Of a stretch of DNA of 64,000 nucleotides, positions 51,894 to 61,534 are shown in pieces. The notes under the pieces are model-generated. The model was not told where the DNA came from. It saw nothing but the letters and a program-made list of their open reading frames with translations, and did not search any database. This stretch comes from Actinoallomurus sp963823735. GTDB lineage: Bacteria; Actinomycetota; Actinomycetes; Streptosporangiales; Streptosporangiaceae. Numbering within the stretch: the stretch's first letter is position 1; every line of letters begins with the position of its first letter. Both the position numbers and the translations under genes were made by a program. The stretch lies in the NCBI GenBank assembly GCA_963823735.1, contig CAWGMO010000002.1, forward strand, positions 744,001 through 808,000, written 5' to 3'.

Positions 51894-52850
51894 CCGGGGT
51901 GTCGCCGCGCGGAAGGCGCGGCGCACCTCACCGGTGATGGCCCCGGCGCGTACGTGGTCGAGGGCGAGCAGGGCGGCTCCGGCGACCGGCGGGGCGTCGG
52001 GGACGGCCACGGTGAACCGCGCCGTCAGCTCCGGCTCGGCCGCGCGTACGGCGGCGAGGAGGCGGCCCTCGGGGTCGGTGAACAGGCCGCCGCCCAGGAC
52101 GAGCGTCCACCCGCTCCCCGTCAGCCGCCGCCGCGCGGTGCGGGCGAGGATGGCGATCTCCACGGCCAGGGTCCGGACGATCGAGGTGGCCACGAGGTCG
52201 CCCTGGGCCGCGCACGCGAGCACCGCCGGCGCGAGGACGCCCAGGCGCTCCTCCGCCAGGGTCCCGTCGAGGAGACGCCCGGCGACCGCGCTCGCGGCCG
52301 GTACGGCGAGCCCGGCGCGTACGACGTCGTGCAGGCGCGTGTGCGGGCCGCGGCCGTCCTCGGCGCGTACGGCGGCGCGCACCGCCTCGCGGGCCAGGAA
52401 GTCGCCGCCGCCGCTGAGGTCGCCGCTCTGCCAGCCCATCGACGGGAACTCGACCCGTTCCCCGCCGGCGCGGGCGACGCATTTCAGGCCCGCTCCGCAC
52501 ACGATGCCGACGGCGGCGCCGGAGGCACCGAGGCGCAGCAGCGCCCACGCGTCGTTGACGACCTCCGCCGAGGCGAGGGTGCCCTCGGCGGCGACGGCCG
52601 CGCGCATCGCGGCGCGCTGCTCCGGCAGGTCGACGCCCGCGAGACAGCAGGCCGCGTGCGCCCCGTCCAGGGACACCCCGGCGCCGCGCGCGGCGGTGCG
52701 CGCCAGCCGCGCGACCAGCGCGGCCGTGCGTTCCGGGCCGAGCGCGCCGCCGGGGCCGCGTACCCACGACAGGACGGCTCCGCCGCCGGTCACCAGCGCG
52801 ACGTCGGTCTTGGAGTTGCCTCCGTCGACCGCCACGACGAGACGCGGCAT
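51870..52850 (-). CDS. BadF/BadG-type N-acetylglucosamine kinase
   Basis: A 326-residue ASKHA kinase. The phosphate-1 motif is VVAVDGGNSKTDVALV (4-19), the catalytic Asp is in VVNDAWALLRLGA, and GIVCGAGLKCVAR plus LVLGGGLF complete the ATP site. The group includes GlcNAc kinase and other hexosamine kinases. It is the last gene of the mannoside operon; its ATG shares a base with the stop of the large glycosidase fusion. A hexosamine kinase next to alpha- and beta-mannosidases would suit full use of an N-glycan core (mannose plus GlcNAc). The C-terminal 24 bp overlap the convergent racemase-fold gene. Confidence 0.85.
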   Translation of the reverse strand: MPRLVVAVDGGNSKTDVALVTGGGAVLSWVRGPGGALGPERTAALVARLARTAARGAGVSLDGAHAACCLAGVDLPEQRAAMRAAVAAEGTLASAEVVNDAWALLRLGASGAAVGIVCGAGLKCVARAGGERVEFPSMGWQSGDLSGGGDFLAREAVRAAVRAEDGRGPHTRLHDVVRAGLAVPAASAVAGRLLDGTLAEERLGVLAPAVLACAAQGDLVATSIVRTLAVEIAILARTARRRLTGSGWTLVLGGGLFTDPEGRLLAAVRAAEPELTARFTVAVPDAPPVAGAALLALDHVRAGAITGEVRRAFRAATPRSAGGEGQ

Positions 52851-55800
52851 CAGCCGAGGATCTCACCGGCCGCGATCACGGCGGCGTAGTAGTGGGCGCT
52901 GTCCTTGATCCGGCGCTCCTGGGTGGCGCGGTCGACGTGGACCAGGCCGAAGCGCTGCCCGTAGCCCTCGGCCCATTCGAGGTTGTCCAGCAGCGACCAG
53001 TGCAGGTAGCCGATGACCTCGGCGCCCGCCTCCATCGCGCGCGCCATGGCCCGCAGGTGGTCGCGCAGCGCGCGCACGCGGCCCTCGTCGCGCACGCGGC
53101 CGTCCTCGTCCGGCTCGGTGTTCCACACGCCGCCGTTCTCGGTGATCAGCAGCGGGACGCCGTAGTCGGCGTGCAGGCGTACGAGCAGGTCGTAGAACGC
53201 CTCGGGGACGTTCTCCCAGCCGGAGTCGGTGACCGGGACGCCCTCCTCGGCCCCCAGCACGCGCCACGGCAGGCCGTCGTGCGGCGCGTCCTGGACGCGG
53301 CGGCGCGTGTAGTAGTTCACGCCGAGGAAGTCCGGCCGCCCGCCGTCCAGGTCGCCCTCGCGCACCCACTCCGGCGGCCCGGCCAGGCGTTCGAACAGCG
53401 CGGCCATGTCCTCGGGGTAGTGCCCGCGCAATACCGGGTCGAGGAACCAGCGGTTCGTGTAGCCGTCCGAACCCCACGAGGCGCCGGCGTCCGCCGGAGA
53501 GGCGGGGTAGGTCGGGAACAGGCTCAGCGGGATGCCGACCCGCGTCCCCGCGCGCTCGCGGAGGCGGCGCGTCGCCAGGGTGTGCGCGTGCAGCAGGTGG
53601 TGGGCGACGAGGAACGACGTGCGCAGGGACTTCTCGCCGGGCGCGTGCAGGCCCAGCCGGTAGCCCAGGACGGACACGACCCACGGCTCGTTGACCGTCA
53701 TCCAGGTGCCGACCCGGTCGCCGAAGGCGTCCAGGCATACGCCGGTGTACTCGGCGAAGGCCTCCGCCGTCGGCCGCGCGGTCCAGCCGCCCCGCTCCTG
53801 CAGGGCCTGCGGCAGGTCCCAGTGGTACAGCGTGGGCAGCGGCGTGATGCCGCGTTCGAGCAGGCCGTCGATCATCCGGTCGTAGTGCGCGAGGCCCTTG
53901 GGGTTCACCGCGCCGGTGCCGCCGGGCACGATGCGGGGCCAGGCCAGCGAGAACCGGTAGGCGTTCATGCCGAGACCGGCCATGATGTCCGCGTCGGCGG
54001 GCCAGCGGTGGTAGTGGTCGCAGGCGACCTCACCGGAGTCCATTCCGCGCTCGGCCGTGAAGACGTCCCAGATCGACGGGGACCGGCCGTCCTCGTGCAC
54101 CGCCCCTTCGACCTGGTACGACGACGTCGCCGCGCCCCACATGAATCCCGGTGGGAAGGTCACCAGTCCGACCTCCGGCAGGTTCAGGGCCGCCTCGCAG
54201 CCGAGCAGCAGGACGCCGACGCTCCACGCGTGCGACAGCGTCAGCAGCATGCCCTTCGGCTGGAAGCAGGCCGTCTGGTAGTAGCGTTCGCTGGCCATGC
54301 CCTTGTAGGCGTTGAAGTCGCCGTCCTCGCGGGCGATGAACTGCCGGAAGCAGGCGAGGTTCTCCCGCGTGCGCTCCAGGTAGTGGCCGTCGCCCGTCGC
54401 GGCCGACAGTTCGGCCATCTCCGGCACGCAGATCAGGCCGTACGCGTGCAGGTGCTGGTTGCTCGGCGACGCCTGGTCGGCGCCCCGGCTGCGGAACCCG
54501 TACGCCCCGAGCAGCGTGTGCGCGGGGAAGCCGACGTCGTAGGAGTAGCGGAACGTCAGCGTCCAGTCGGCGGCGCGGCGGGCCAGGTCGAGCCAGCGAT
54601 CTTCGCCGGTGGCGCGCCACAGCGCGACGTAGGCCATGATCGCGGCGTAGCCGTCCTCCGACGTCGGCGCGAGGTCGACGTCCTCGGGGGCGCCGTGCAG
54701 GAACTCCGCGTCCACGAAGCGCGCGTAGTAGTCGCCGCCGCGCCGCGCGGGCTCCAGCCGGCCGGCCTCGGCGAGGGCGGCGACCCACATCAGGCCCGCC
54801 GACCCCTCCCACGACAGCGTCCGCCCGTCGTCGGCGTGCAGGAGGCTGCCGAGGTTGCCGTCGTCGCGCTGGTTCCGCTCCGCGACGTCGAGGTTGGCGC
54901 GTACGGCGGCGTCCCACGCGTGCCGTTCGACGCCCAGGGCCAGCTCGTTCTGGACCGCGCGGTTCAGGAAGAGCGTGGCCTCGCCGAGCGTGCGGGCGTG
55001 CAGCCCGCCGCGTACGGGGGTCCAGCTCTGGCTCCAGCCCCGGTCGGCGGTCCACCGGCCCCAGAACGTCCCGGACGGCGCGAGGTTGGCGCAGATGTGG
55101 TCGATGACGGCGGCGCCGGCCTCGACCTGGTCGGCGTGGTCGCGGCGGCGGCCGTGGGCGAGCAGCGCGTGGGCGTACGGGATGCCGCTGACCCAGGCGA
55201 CGTGCATCTCCGCCCGGTCACCGAGGCCCTTCACGTTGCCGTTGAGCTCACGGTCGAACGCCGCCGTCTCCAGCAGCACCGCAGGGTCCGGGCGGTAGTG
55301 CCAGCGGCGCAGCCCGTACGCGGCCAGCTCGGCCGCCTCGGCGACGTCCACCCAGGGGTTCAGGGGCTCGCCGGCGGAGCGTTCGTGCAGCTCGCGCAGC
55401 ACCGGCGCGTACGCGTGCCGGTCGGCGGGCAGCCGGTAGAGGCTCAGCTCGACCGTGTGCCGCTCCCCCGGCCGCCAGACGTGCGTCTCCTCCAGGGCCT
55501 CGACGGGCTCCTTCTCGCCGACGTAGCTGACCGGCTCCTCGGCGTACGGGAAGTCGGCGTGCAGGCGCGCGGTGCCGTCCTCGTGCGCGAAGCCGACGCC
55601 GGTCAGGCCCAGTGACGTCCGCTCGCCGGTGGCGAGCGCGAGCCCGCCGGAGGCGCCCCAGACGAACACGGCGGGCGTCGCGGCGCGGTCGGCGCGGAAG
55701 CTCCACGCGGGCGCGACCATCCGCTCCGGGTCGGCCGGGCGGCCGAAGCGCGGGTAGAGCCGGTCGTTGCCCTCGGGTCGGTTCTCGCCGTAGAAGAGGC

Positions 55801-56017
55801 CCGGGATCAGCCAGTACGGGTCGCCGGCGCCGCCGAGGCGTACCGACACCCGCAGCCGCGCCTCGACCGGCGCGCTCCCCCGGTACACGGCGGTGACGGT
55901 CACCGCGACGCCGCCCGCCGCGGACTCCTCCGCGCCGAGCGTCAGCGTCACGTCGAACAGGCCGGGATCGAGTCCTCCGGTACTCAGGTGGACCTCGTCC
56001 ACCCAGGGGGGTTCCAT
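52850..56017 (-). CDS. Unknown glycosidase domain fused in frame to GH1 beta-glycosidase
   Basis: A 1055-residue cytoplasmic protein. Residues 1-230 look like a beta-sandwich (PYWLIPGLFYGENRPEG). Residues about 230-612 are an alpha/alpha barrel with regularly spaced helices (WSQSWTPVRGGLHARTLGEA, SNQHLHAYGLICVPEMAELS), a two-domain plan seen in several sugar-processing enzymes; I cannot name the family. From residue 619 a full GH1 starts (FMWGAATSSYQVEGA) with acid/base Glu777 in TVNEPW and nucleophile Glu960 in LITENGG. Just before the GH1 part the DNA has GGAGGT 7 bases ahead of GTG 54163, so GH1 may also be made alone. The fusion could be recent loss of a stop codon. Overlaps GH2 (upstream) and the BadF gene by one base each. 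Confidence 0.85.
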   Translation of the reverse strand: MEPPWVDEVHLSTGGLDPGLFDVTLTLGAEESAAGGVAVTVTAVYRGSAPVEARLRVSVRLGGAGDPYWLIPGLFYGENRPEGNDRLYPRFGRPADPERMVAPAWSFRADRAATPAVFVWGASGGLALATGERTSLGLTGVGFAHEDGTARLHADFPYAEEPVSYVGEKEPVEALEETHVWRPGERHTVELSLYRLPADRHAYAPVLRELHERSAGEPLNPWVDVAEAAELAAYGLRRWHYRPDPAVLLETAAFDRELNGNVKGLGDRAEMHVAWVSGIPYAHALLAHGRRRDHADQVEAGAAVIDHICANLAPSGTFWGRWTADRGWSQSWTPVRGGLHARTLGEATLFLNRAVQNELALGVERHAWDAAVRANLDVAERNQRDDGNLGSLLHADDGRTLSWEGSAGLMWVAALAEAGRLEPARRGGDYYARFVDAEFLHGAPEDVDLAPTSEDGYAAIMAYVALWRATGEDRWLDLARRAADWTLTFRYSYDVGFPAHTLLGAYGFRSRGADQASPSNQHLHAYGLICVPEMAELSAATGDGHYLERTRENLACFRQFIAREDGDFNAYKGMASERYYQTACFQPKGMLLTLSHAWSVGVLLLGCEAALNLPEVGLVTFPPGFMWGAATSSYQVEGAVHEDGRSPSIWDVFTAERGMDSGEVACDHYHRWPADADIMAGLGMNAYRFSLAWPRIVPGGTGAVNPKGLAHYDRMIDGLLERGITPLPTLYHWDLPQALQERGGWTARPTAEAFAEYTGVCLDAFGDRVGTWMTVNEPWVVSVLGYRLGLHAPGEKSLRTSFLVAHHLLHAHTLATRRLRERAGTRVGIPLSLFPTYPASPADAGASWGSDGYTNRWFLDPVLRGHYPEDMAALFERLAGPPEWVREGDLDGGRPDFLGVNYYTRRRVQDAPHDGLPWRVLGAEEGVPVTDSGWENVPEAFYDLLVRLHADYGVPLLITENGGVWNTEPDEDGRVRDEGRVRALRDHLRAMARAMEAGAEVIGYLHWSLLDNLEWAEGYGQRFGLVHVDRATQERRIKDSAHYYAAVIAAGEILG

Positions 56018-58506
56018 CAGAGGGCCTCCGTGAGGGTGCGGGCGCCGACATTCCAGCCGTCGAGCCGGATACGCCGTTCTTCAGGCGGCACGCCGTTCCA
56101 CGTGCCGCGCAGGACGCGCTCCTCGCCGGGGAGCAGGTCGAGAGCGTTGTCATCCCAGGTCACCTGGCCGACCCCGCCAGGCGGGCGCGCGTCGAGCAAC
56201 CGCAGGAACGGCGCGACCGGTCCGGCCTCGTGACGCAGCCGTACGGTCCAGGTGTCACCGGCGGCCGCCGGCCGCGCGCTCACGCGCGCCTCTGGAAGGG
56301 TGGTCAGCGCGCCGAAGCCGGATCCGGCGGTGAGCAGGTACCGGTTCACCGCCGACCGGTCACCGGCCCGCACGGTCAGATCCAGCAGGAACGGGCCGCC
56401 GCCCAGACAGGTGGTCGCGCAGCGGATCCCGCCGTACTCCCGCGGGCGTCCCAGTGACCCGGTCCAGGTCTCCTCGGCGATCGTGTGCCCGCCCATGCTG
56501 AGCAACCGCGCGGTGACCGTCGCCCGCCCGCCTCCCTCGTCGGACCACGCCCACACGGACGCGACCATCTCTCCGCCGGTCACGCGCGGCGCGGGAAGTG
56601 CCGCGCATACGTGAAGCGGCCGGTAGGCGCGGCGCACGTAGTGGTAGGCGGCCTTCGGCTCGCCGAAGTAGTCAACGGCAGCGGTACACCAGCCGTTGGG
56701 GAACGACTCGTTGAACTGCCAGGGCAGCACGCCACGGCACCCGGGCCGCCGCCGGGCGGCCTCGACGGCGTACCGCAGGCCGTCGGCCTGCAGGAACTGG
56801 CTGGCACGCGACAGCGTTCCCAGGTCGTCGATGGCATCGTCGAAGGCCTCGCGGACCAGCGGCTCGTTGTTCCACCAACGGCCCAGATGGTCCCAGACCG
56901 GATCGCCGGCGGTCGGCGTCCGGCGCCGCTCCTCGGGCACGACGGACGCGATCGCACGCGCGTTGGCCATGCCCTCGACGCCGAACTCGCTGAGGAGCAG
57001 TGCCCGGCTCTCGTCGTAGAGCCGGTAGTGGTCGGACAGGCCTTGGTGCTCCCACGGCCCGTGCACGTCGTGCTGTTCCCGGCCGTCCCGCACGATCTCC
57101 AGGGTGTTGCCGAAGACCGGCCCGGACGGTGATGTCGGCAGCCACGCGCGGTCCGGGTCGAGGCGTTCGACGACGTCCCGCAGAGCGGCCAGCACCGGGG
57201 AGTCGTCGTCGGTGAGCGGGACGCCGTCGAGGCGCTGCAGCTCGTTGCCTCCGCACCAGACGGCCAGACTCGGGTGGCCGCGGCGCGCCGGGATGATGCG
57301 CTCGGCCTCGGCGGTCATGCGCGCCACGAATTCCGGGTCGTCGCCGGGCACGCTGCTCATGCCGGAGCTTGACTGGGCGAACTCCTGCCAGACCAGGATC
57401 CCGAACTCGTCGCACAGGTCGTAGAAGGTCTCGCTCTCGATCAGGCCGCCGCCCCAGACCCGCAGCATCGTCACGCCGGCGTCGCGGGCGAGCCCGAGCA
57501 GGTGACGCAGCCGCGCTTCGCCGACCGTGCCGTAGAGGGCGTCGGCGGGCACCCAGTTCCAGCCCTTGATCGGCACCGGGACACCGTCCACGACCAGCTC
57601 GTACGGCCGGTCGGCGCCGAAGCGCACGTCGCCGAAACCGACTCGTACGCGGCGTTCGTCGCTGGGCGCGCCGGCGGCGTCGAACAGGGTGGCGGTGAGC
57701 GTGTAGAGATACGCGGAGCCCGGCCGCCACCGGTGTGGCCGCTCGACGTCGAGCACGATCGCGTGGCCGTCCAGGGTTGCCCTGCGCGCGGCGACGGTCG
57801 CGCCTTCGGCGTCGTGGAGCACGCACTCGGCGACCGCGCCGGCGGCATCGCCGTCGACGGTCAGGACCACCGTGAGCCGGCCGGCGCCGCCTTCCAGGGC
57901 GGGCCGTGCCCAGACGTCCGCGAGGCGAAGCGACCCGGTCACGCGGAGCCGTGCCGGTGCCCACAGCCCCTGCTGCACGAGGCGGGGGCAGAAGTCCCAG
58001 CCGTAGCCCATCCGGCTCTTGTGGACCCTGACCGCGGAGGTGTGCCCGACCTGCGGTTCGCTCGCCGGGGCGGGCTCGATCACCACGGCCAGAGTATGGT
58101 CGCCGGCGCCGAGACGGCCGGTCACCTCGGTGACGAGCGGGACGAACATGCCCTCATGGCGTGCGACACACTCCCCGTCCAGATGGACGGTCGCCCGGTG
58201 ATCGATGCCGTCGAACTCCAGGAACGACCGCTCCCCCGTCTCCGGCGCCCGCACCGTCGTGCGGTAGACCCAGGTCCGCTGCGGTACCCACTCGGACAGC
58301 AGGCTCTGTGTGCCGACGTACGGGTCGGGCACCCGGCCCACGGCGAGCAGGTCGCCGAGCACGGTGCCCGGGACGGCCGCCGGCACCCAGTGCCGGTCGC
58401 CGGCCCGGTCGGGCCGCGCGTGCAGCTGAGCCTGGTGCAGCCGCCAGTCGTCGCCGAGGAACCCCCTCAGCCACCAGCCCTCGGTGAGGCCGGACACCGA
58501 CGTCAT
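56017..58506 (-). CDS. GH2 beta-mannosidase
   Basis: An 829-residue family 2 glycosidase of the beta-mannosidase type. It has a jelly-roll sugar-binding domain (1-190, with GTVLGDLLAVGRVPDPYVGT and the family-typical MGYGWDFCPRL) and an immunoglobulin-like domain. The TIM barrel has acid/base Glu422 in VWCGGNELQ and nucleophile Glu507 in LLSEFGVEG, and C-terminal beta domains follow. No signal peptide, so it works in the cytoplasm. It hydrolyses beta-linked mannose, such as the Man-beta-1,4-GlcNAc linkage of N-glycan cores. It is tightly coupled within the operon (4-bp overlap upstream, 1-bp downstream). Confidence 0.9.
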   Translation of the reverse strand: MTSVSGLTEGWWLRGFLGDDWRLHQAQLHARPDRAGDRHWVPAAVPGTVLGDLLAVGRVPDPYVGTQSLLSEWVPQRTWVYRTTVRAPETGERSFLEFDGIDHRATVHLDGECVARHEGMFVPLVTEVTGRLGAGDHTLAVVIEPAPASEPQVGHTSAVRVHKSRMGYGWDFCPRLVQQGLWAPARLRVTGSLRLADVWARPALEGGAGRLTVVLTVDGDAAGAVAECVLHDAEGATVAARRATLDGHAIVLDVERPHRWRPGSAYLYTLTATLFDAAGAPSDERRVRVGFGDVRFGADRPYELVVDGVPVPIKGWNWVPADALYGTVGEARLRHLLGLARDAGVTMLRVWGGGLIESETFYDLCDEFGILVWQEFAQSSSGMSSVPGDDPEFVARMTAEAERIIPARRGHPSLAVWCGGNELQRLDGVPLTDDDSPVLAALRDVVERLDPDRAWLPTSPSGPVFGNTLEIVRDGREQHDVHGPWEHQGLSDHYRLYDESRALLLSEFGVEGMANARAIASVVPEERRRTPTAGDPVWDHLGRWWNNEPLVREAFDDAIDDLGTLSRASQFLQADGLRYAVEAARRRPGCRGVLPWQFNESFPNGWCTAAVDYFGEPKAAYHYVRRAYRPLHVCAALPAPRVTGGEMVASVWAWSDEGGGRATVTARLLSMGGHTIAEETWTGSLGRPREYGGIRCATTCLGGGPFLLDLTVRAGDRSAVNRYLLTAGSGFGALTTLPEARVSARPAAAGDTWTVRLRHEAGPVAPFLRLLDARPPGGVGQVTWDDNALDLLPGEERVLRGTWNGVPPEERRIRLDGWNVGARTLTEAL

Positions 58507-60956
58507 GCGCCGTCCGGGCGTTCCAGCAGGTCGGCCTCTGTTTCGGGGGCGGACGGGTCGGCGGGCACCAGCAGGGTCTTGATCTCGTGCGGGCCGAACT
58601 CGGCGGTGAGCGTACGGCCGAGGAACGGCAGGTCGATCGTTGCCACGGCGGGCTCGCCCGCCGTCTCGTACCCGCGTACGACGAAGCCCTCGTCCTCGGC
58701 CTGCTTCACGACCGTGACCAGCACGTTGTCGGCGCCGGACACGCCCGCGAAGGAGTGCGACGCCGGCAGCGGGCCCTCGTGGTAGGACTCCAGCAGCGCG
58801 ATCGGGCGCTGGTCCAGCTCGGCGGCGGCGCGTGCCGTGCCGGCGGCATCGCGGTCACCGGCGTGCGGCAGCAGGCGGCAGGTGAACCGCTGGACGCCCT
58901 GGTCCATGGCCTCGAAGTCGCCGTCCTCGGGCAGCGGCTGCGGGGTGTGCCAGGCGTACGGCGGGCTGCGCAGCGCGGTCAGGCCGATGTCGCCGCCGGA
59001 CACGTCGACGCCGAACTTGGCGTCGTTCAGCACCGACAGCCCGGCGCGACGGCCGCCGATCTCGCCGGAGACGTCCACCCACGAGTGGCTGACCGTCTCG
59101 TGGCCGTCGGCGGTGCGCTCGACCGACCCGTACGGGACGGCGTGCGTGGCGGTGACGCCGGTCAGGCCGGTGGGGAAGCGCAGCTTGAGCATCCTCAGCC
59201 GCTCGTGCCAGTCGATCGTGACCCGGATCTCCAGGTGCCGCGCGCCCGCCTCCAGGACGTAGTCCTCGGTGATCCTCGACGAGCCGTACTCGCCGGTGGC
59301 GCGCACCACCCGGCGTACCGGCCCGGACTCGATCGCGTGGACCGAGACCGGCCGGAACTCCCCGATCACGTCGCGGTAGGAGACGACGCCGTGGCCCCAC
59401 GTGTCGGTCGGGTCGTTCAGCACGACGGCGTGCCCGCCGCCGGTGTCCAGCTCCACGCCAGTCGCCTTGTCGAGCAGGCTCGACAGCCATCCCGTCGCCG
59501 GGTCGACGACGGCGCGCAGGTGCTCGTTCTCCAGCACCGTGCCGGTGTCCTCGGCCTCGGGGGCATCGGCCTCGGCGTACAGGCGGTAGAGGTGGTAGCC
59601 GAGCGGCGGGAGCTCGACCGGCACGACGAGGCGGCGACGGCCGCCGGTGAGCGTCGAGGAGCGCGCGATCTGCACCGGTGAGCGCCGCCCGCCGGCGGAC
59701 ACGGCCGTGACGGCGCCCTTGCCGAGGGCGGTACCGAACTCGACCTCGACCGTGCCGCGCACCGGCCAGGGGTGCGCGTTGAACACGGCCAGCGGCGTCA
59801 TCCCGTCTTCCATGGGGATGTCGATCCGGCGGCTGACGCTCTGGATCGCCCGGTTCTGGAGGCGCGCCGCGATCGAGCGCGCCTCGCCGAGCTGGTCGCG
59901 GGCGTCCTCGTACGCGCTGGGCAGTGCGGTGCCGGCGGCCGTGTCGTGGAAGTGGTTCAGCAGCACCTGGCGCCACGCCTGCTCGAACTGCCCGGTGACG
60001 CGCGGCAGGCCCGCCACCGCCGCCCACTTCTCCGCGCACTGCAGGGCGTGCTCGGTCTGGCGGATCAGTTTCTTGATCCCCGAGTGCGCCGAGTAGCAGC
60101 CGACGCCGTGCGGCTGGATCTCCCCGGCGTACTCCGGCAGGTCGCCGCCCGCCGCGGCGTCGAAGAAGCCGCGCACCGTGGAGAAGATCATCTGCGGGAA
60201 CTGGTCCGTGGTGTCCAGCTCCTTGATGCTGTCGATGTTCGCCCTGGTCGGGCCGCCGCCGTGGTTGCCGACGCCGTAGAAGCACATCAGCGGCTCGGAG
60301 GTGTGCGGGAGCTGCGCGAGGGCCTTGCCGACGTGCGTGCCGAGGTGGCCGTCCGGGGTGCAGTACTCGTGCGGGATCCGGTACGTCAGCACGCGGGAGC
60401 CGTCGGCGGCGTACCACCAGAACGTCGGGCCGGGCAGGGCCGCCTCGTGCACCTGCGGGCGCATGAACGTGTACGCGTCCATGCCGGACTTGGCGAGCAG
60501 CTGCGGGATCACGGCGTTCTGCCCGAACGGGTCGACGTTGCAGCCGACCGTGGCCATCGCGCCGAACCGGTCGGCGAGGTAGCGCTGGGAGTACAGGGCG
60601 TGCCGGACGAAGCCCTCGCCGCCGGGGATGTTGCAGTCGGGTTCGACCCACCAGCCGCCGACGATCTCGAACCGGCCCGCCGCCACCTGCTCGCGCAGCG
60701 CCTCGAACAGCTCCGGGTCGTGCTCCTCGATCCAGGCCAGGTAGCCGATGGAGTCGCAGGTGAAGACGAAGCCGGGGTACTCGGCGATCCGGTCCAGCGC
60801 GGCGCGGAACGTCGCGCGCGCCTCCTGGTATCCCTCCTGCCACGGCCAGAGCCACACCGCGTCGATGTGGGCGTTGCCGATCATGTGGAGGGGTCCGCGC
60901 GTGGCGCGGCCGGCCGGCGGCACGGGCCTCGGCTGGGGGCCGGGCATGACGGTCAT
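58503..60956 (-). CDS. GH38 alpha-mannosidase
   Basis: An 817-residue family 38 glycosidase. The zinc-binding N-terminus HMIGNAHIDAVWLWPW has His30 and Asp32. The nucleophile Asp142 lies in VGCNVDPFGQNAVIPQLLAK, and the mid-region NHGGGPTRANIDSIKEL is conserved. The C-terminal beta domains end FGPHEIKTLLVP. No signal peptide. It removes alpha-linked mannose from oligosaccharides brought in by the adjacent importer. ATG 60956 overlaps the TGA of the SIS gene as ATGA; the frame is open upstream but is a shadow of that gene. With the GH2 and hexosamine kinase it makes an N-glycan or mannoside degradation set. Confidence 0.93.
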   Translation of the reverse strand: MTVMPGPQPRPVPPAGRATRGPLHMIGNAHIDAVWLWPWQEGYQEARATFRAALDRIAEYPGFVFTCDSIGYLAWIEEHDPELFEALREQVAAGRFEIVGGWWVEPDCNIPGGEGFVRHALYSQRYLADRFGAMATVGCNVDPFGQNAVIPQLLAKSGMDAYTFMRPQVHEAALPGPTFWWYAADGSRVLTYRIPHEYCTPDGHLGTHVGKALAQLPHTSEPLMCFYGVGNHGGGPTRANIDSIKELDTTDQFPQMIFSTVRGFFDAAAGGDLPEYAGEIQPHGVGCYSAHSGIKKLIRQTEHALQCAEKWAAVAGLPRVTGQFEQAWRQVLLNHFHDTAAGTALPSAYEDARDQLGEARSIAARLQNRAIQSVSRRIDIPMEDGMTPLAVFNAHPWPVRGTVEVEFGTALGKGAVTAVSAGGRRSPVQIARSSTLTGGRRRLVVPVELPPLGYHLYRLYAEADAPEAEDTGTVLENEHLRAVVDPATGWLSSLLDKATGVELDTGGGHAVVLNDPTDTWGHGVVSYRDVIGEFRPVSVHAIESGPVRRVVRATGEYGSSRITEDYVLEAGARHLEIRVTIDWHERLRMLKLRFPTGLTGVTATHAVPYGSVERTADGHETVSHSWVDVSGEIGGRRAGLSVLNDAKFGVDVSGGDIGLTALRSPPYAWHTPQPLPEDGDFEAMDQGVQRFTCRLLPHAGDRDAAGTARAAAELDQRPIALLESYHEGPLPASHSFAGVSGADNVLVTVVKQAEDEGFVVRGYETAGEPAVATIDLPFLGRTLTAEFGPHEIKTLLVPADPSAPETEADLLERPDGA

Positions 60957-61534
60957 CCTTCCGAGGGTTCCGAAGAGACGGCCCAGCGGTCGATGTGCTC
61001 GCTGAGCAGGTGGAGGAGCAGCACGTGCGCCTCCTGGACGCGCGCGGTGCGGTCCGAGGAGACCACGAGGGCGCGGTCGGCGTGCTCGGCGGCCGGGCCA
61101 CCGCCCGAACCCGCGAACAGGACGGTCAGCGCGCCGCGCGCGCGTGCCGCCCGCAGCCCGGCGACGACGTTGGGAGAGCGCCCGCTGGTCGTGAAGGCGA
61201 CCACGACGTCGTCCGTGCGCGCCAGCGCGGTGACCTGGCGGGCGAACACCTCGTCGAAGGAGTAGTCGTTGCCGACGCACGTCGTCACCGTCGGGTCCGT
61301 GGACAGCGCGACGGCGGGGAGCGGGGCGCGTTCGCGGCAGTAGCGGCCGATGAGCTCGCCCGCCAGGTGCTGCGCGTCGGCGGCCGACCCTCCGTTGCCG
61401 AACGAGTACAGGATGCCCCCGCGCTCGAAGCGGGCGCAGACCTCCCCGGCCAGGGCCTCGACGTCCGCGACGAGGCCGCGCACCGACTCGATCACCGTGA
61501 GGTGCTCGTCGAGATGCTGGATGAGGTCGGTCAC
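60953..61534 (-). CDS. SIS-domain sugar isomerase, GmhA-like
   Basis: A 193-residue sugar-isomerase-domain protein. FSFGNGGSAADAQHLAGELIG (about 45-64) is the phosphosugar-binding loop; the later VVVAFTTSGRSPNVVAGLRAA and the C-terminal EAHVLLLHLLSEHIDR complete the GmhA/DiaA-like fold. GmhA makes heptose phosphates; in sugar operons of actinomycetes such proteins may isomerise mannose- or sedoheptulose-type phosphates. It lies between the ROK kinase and GH38 genes with 4-bp overlaps on both sides. A role in converting the sugar phosphate made by the ROK kinase is inferred. Confidence 0.87.
   Translation of the reverse strand: MTDLIQHLDEHLTVIESVRGLVADVEALAGEVCARFERGGILYSFGNGGSAADAQHLAGELIGRYCRERAPLPAVALSTDPTVTTCVGNDYSFDEVFARQVTALARTDDVVVAFTTSGRSPNVVAGLRAARARGALTVLFAGSGGGPAAEHADRALVVSSDRTARVQEAHVLLLHLLSEHIDRWAVSSEPSEG

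Noticed and set aside
52892..55615. 907-codon plus-strand frame opposite the GH1 fusion
   Set aside because: Antisense shadow of a GC-rich gene; no start-site signal or domains.
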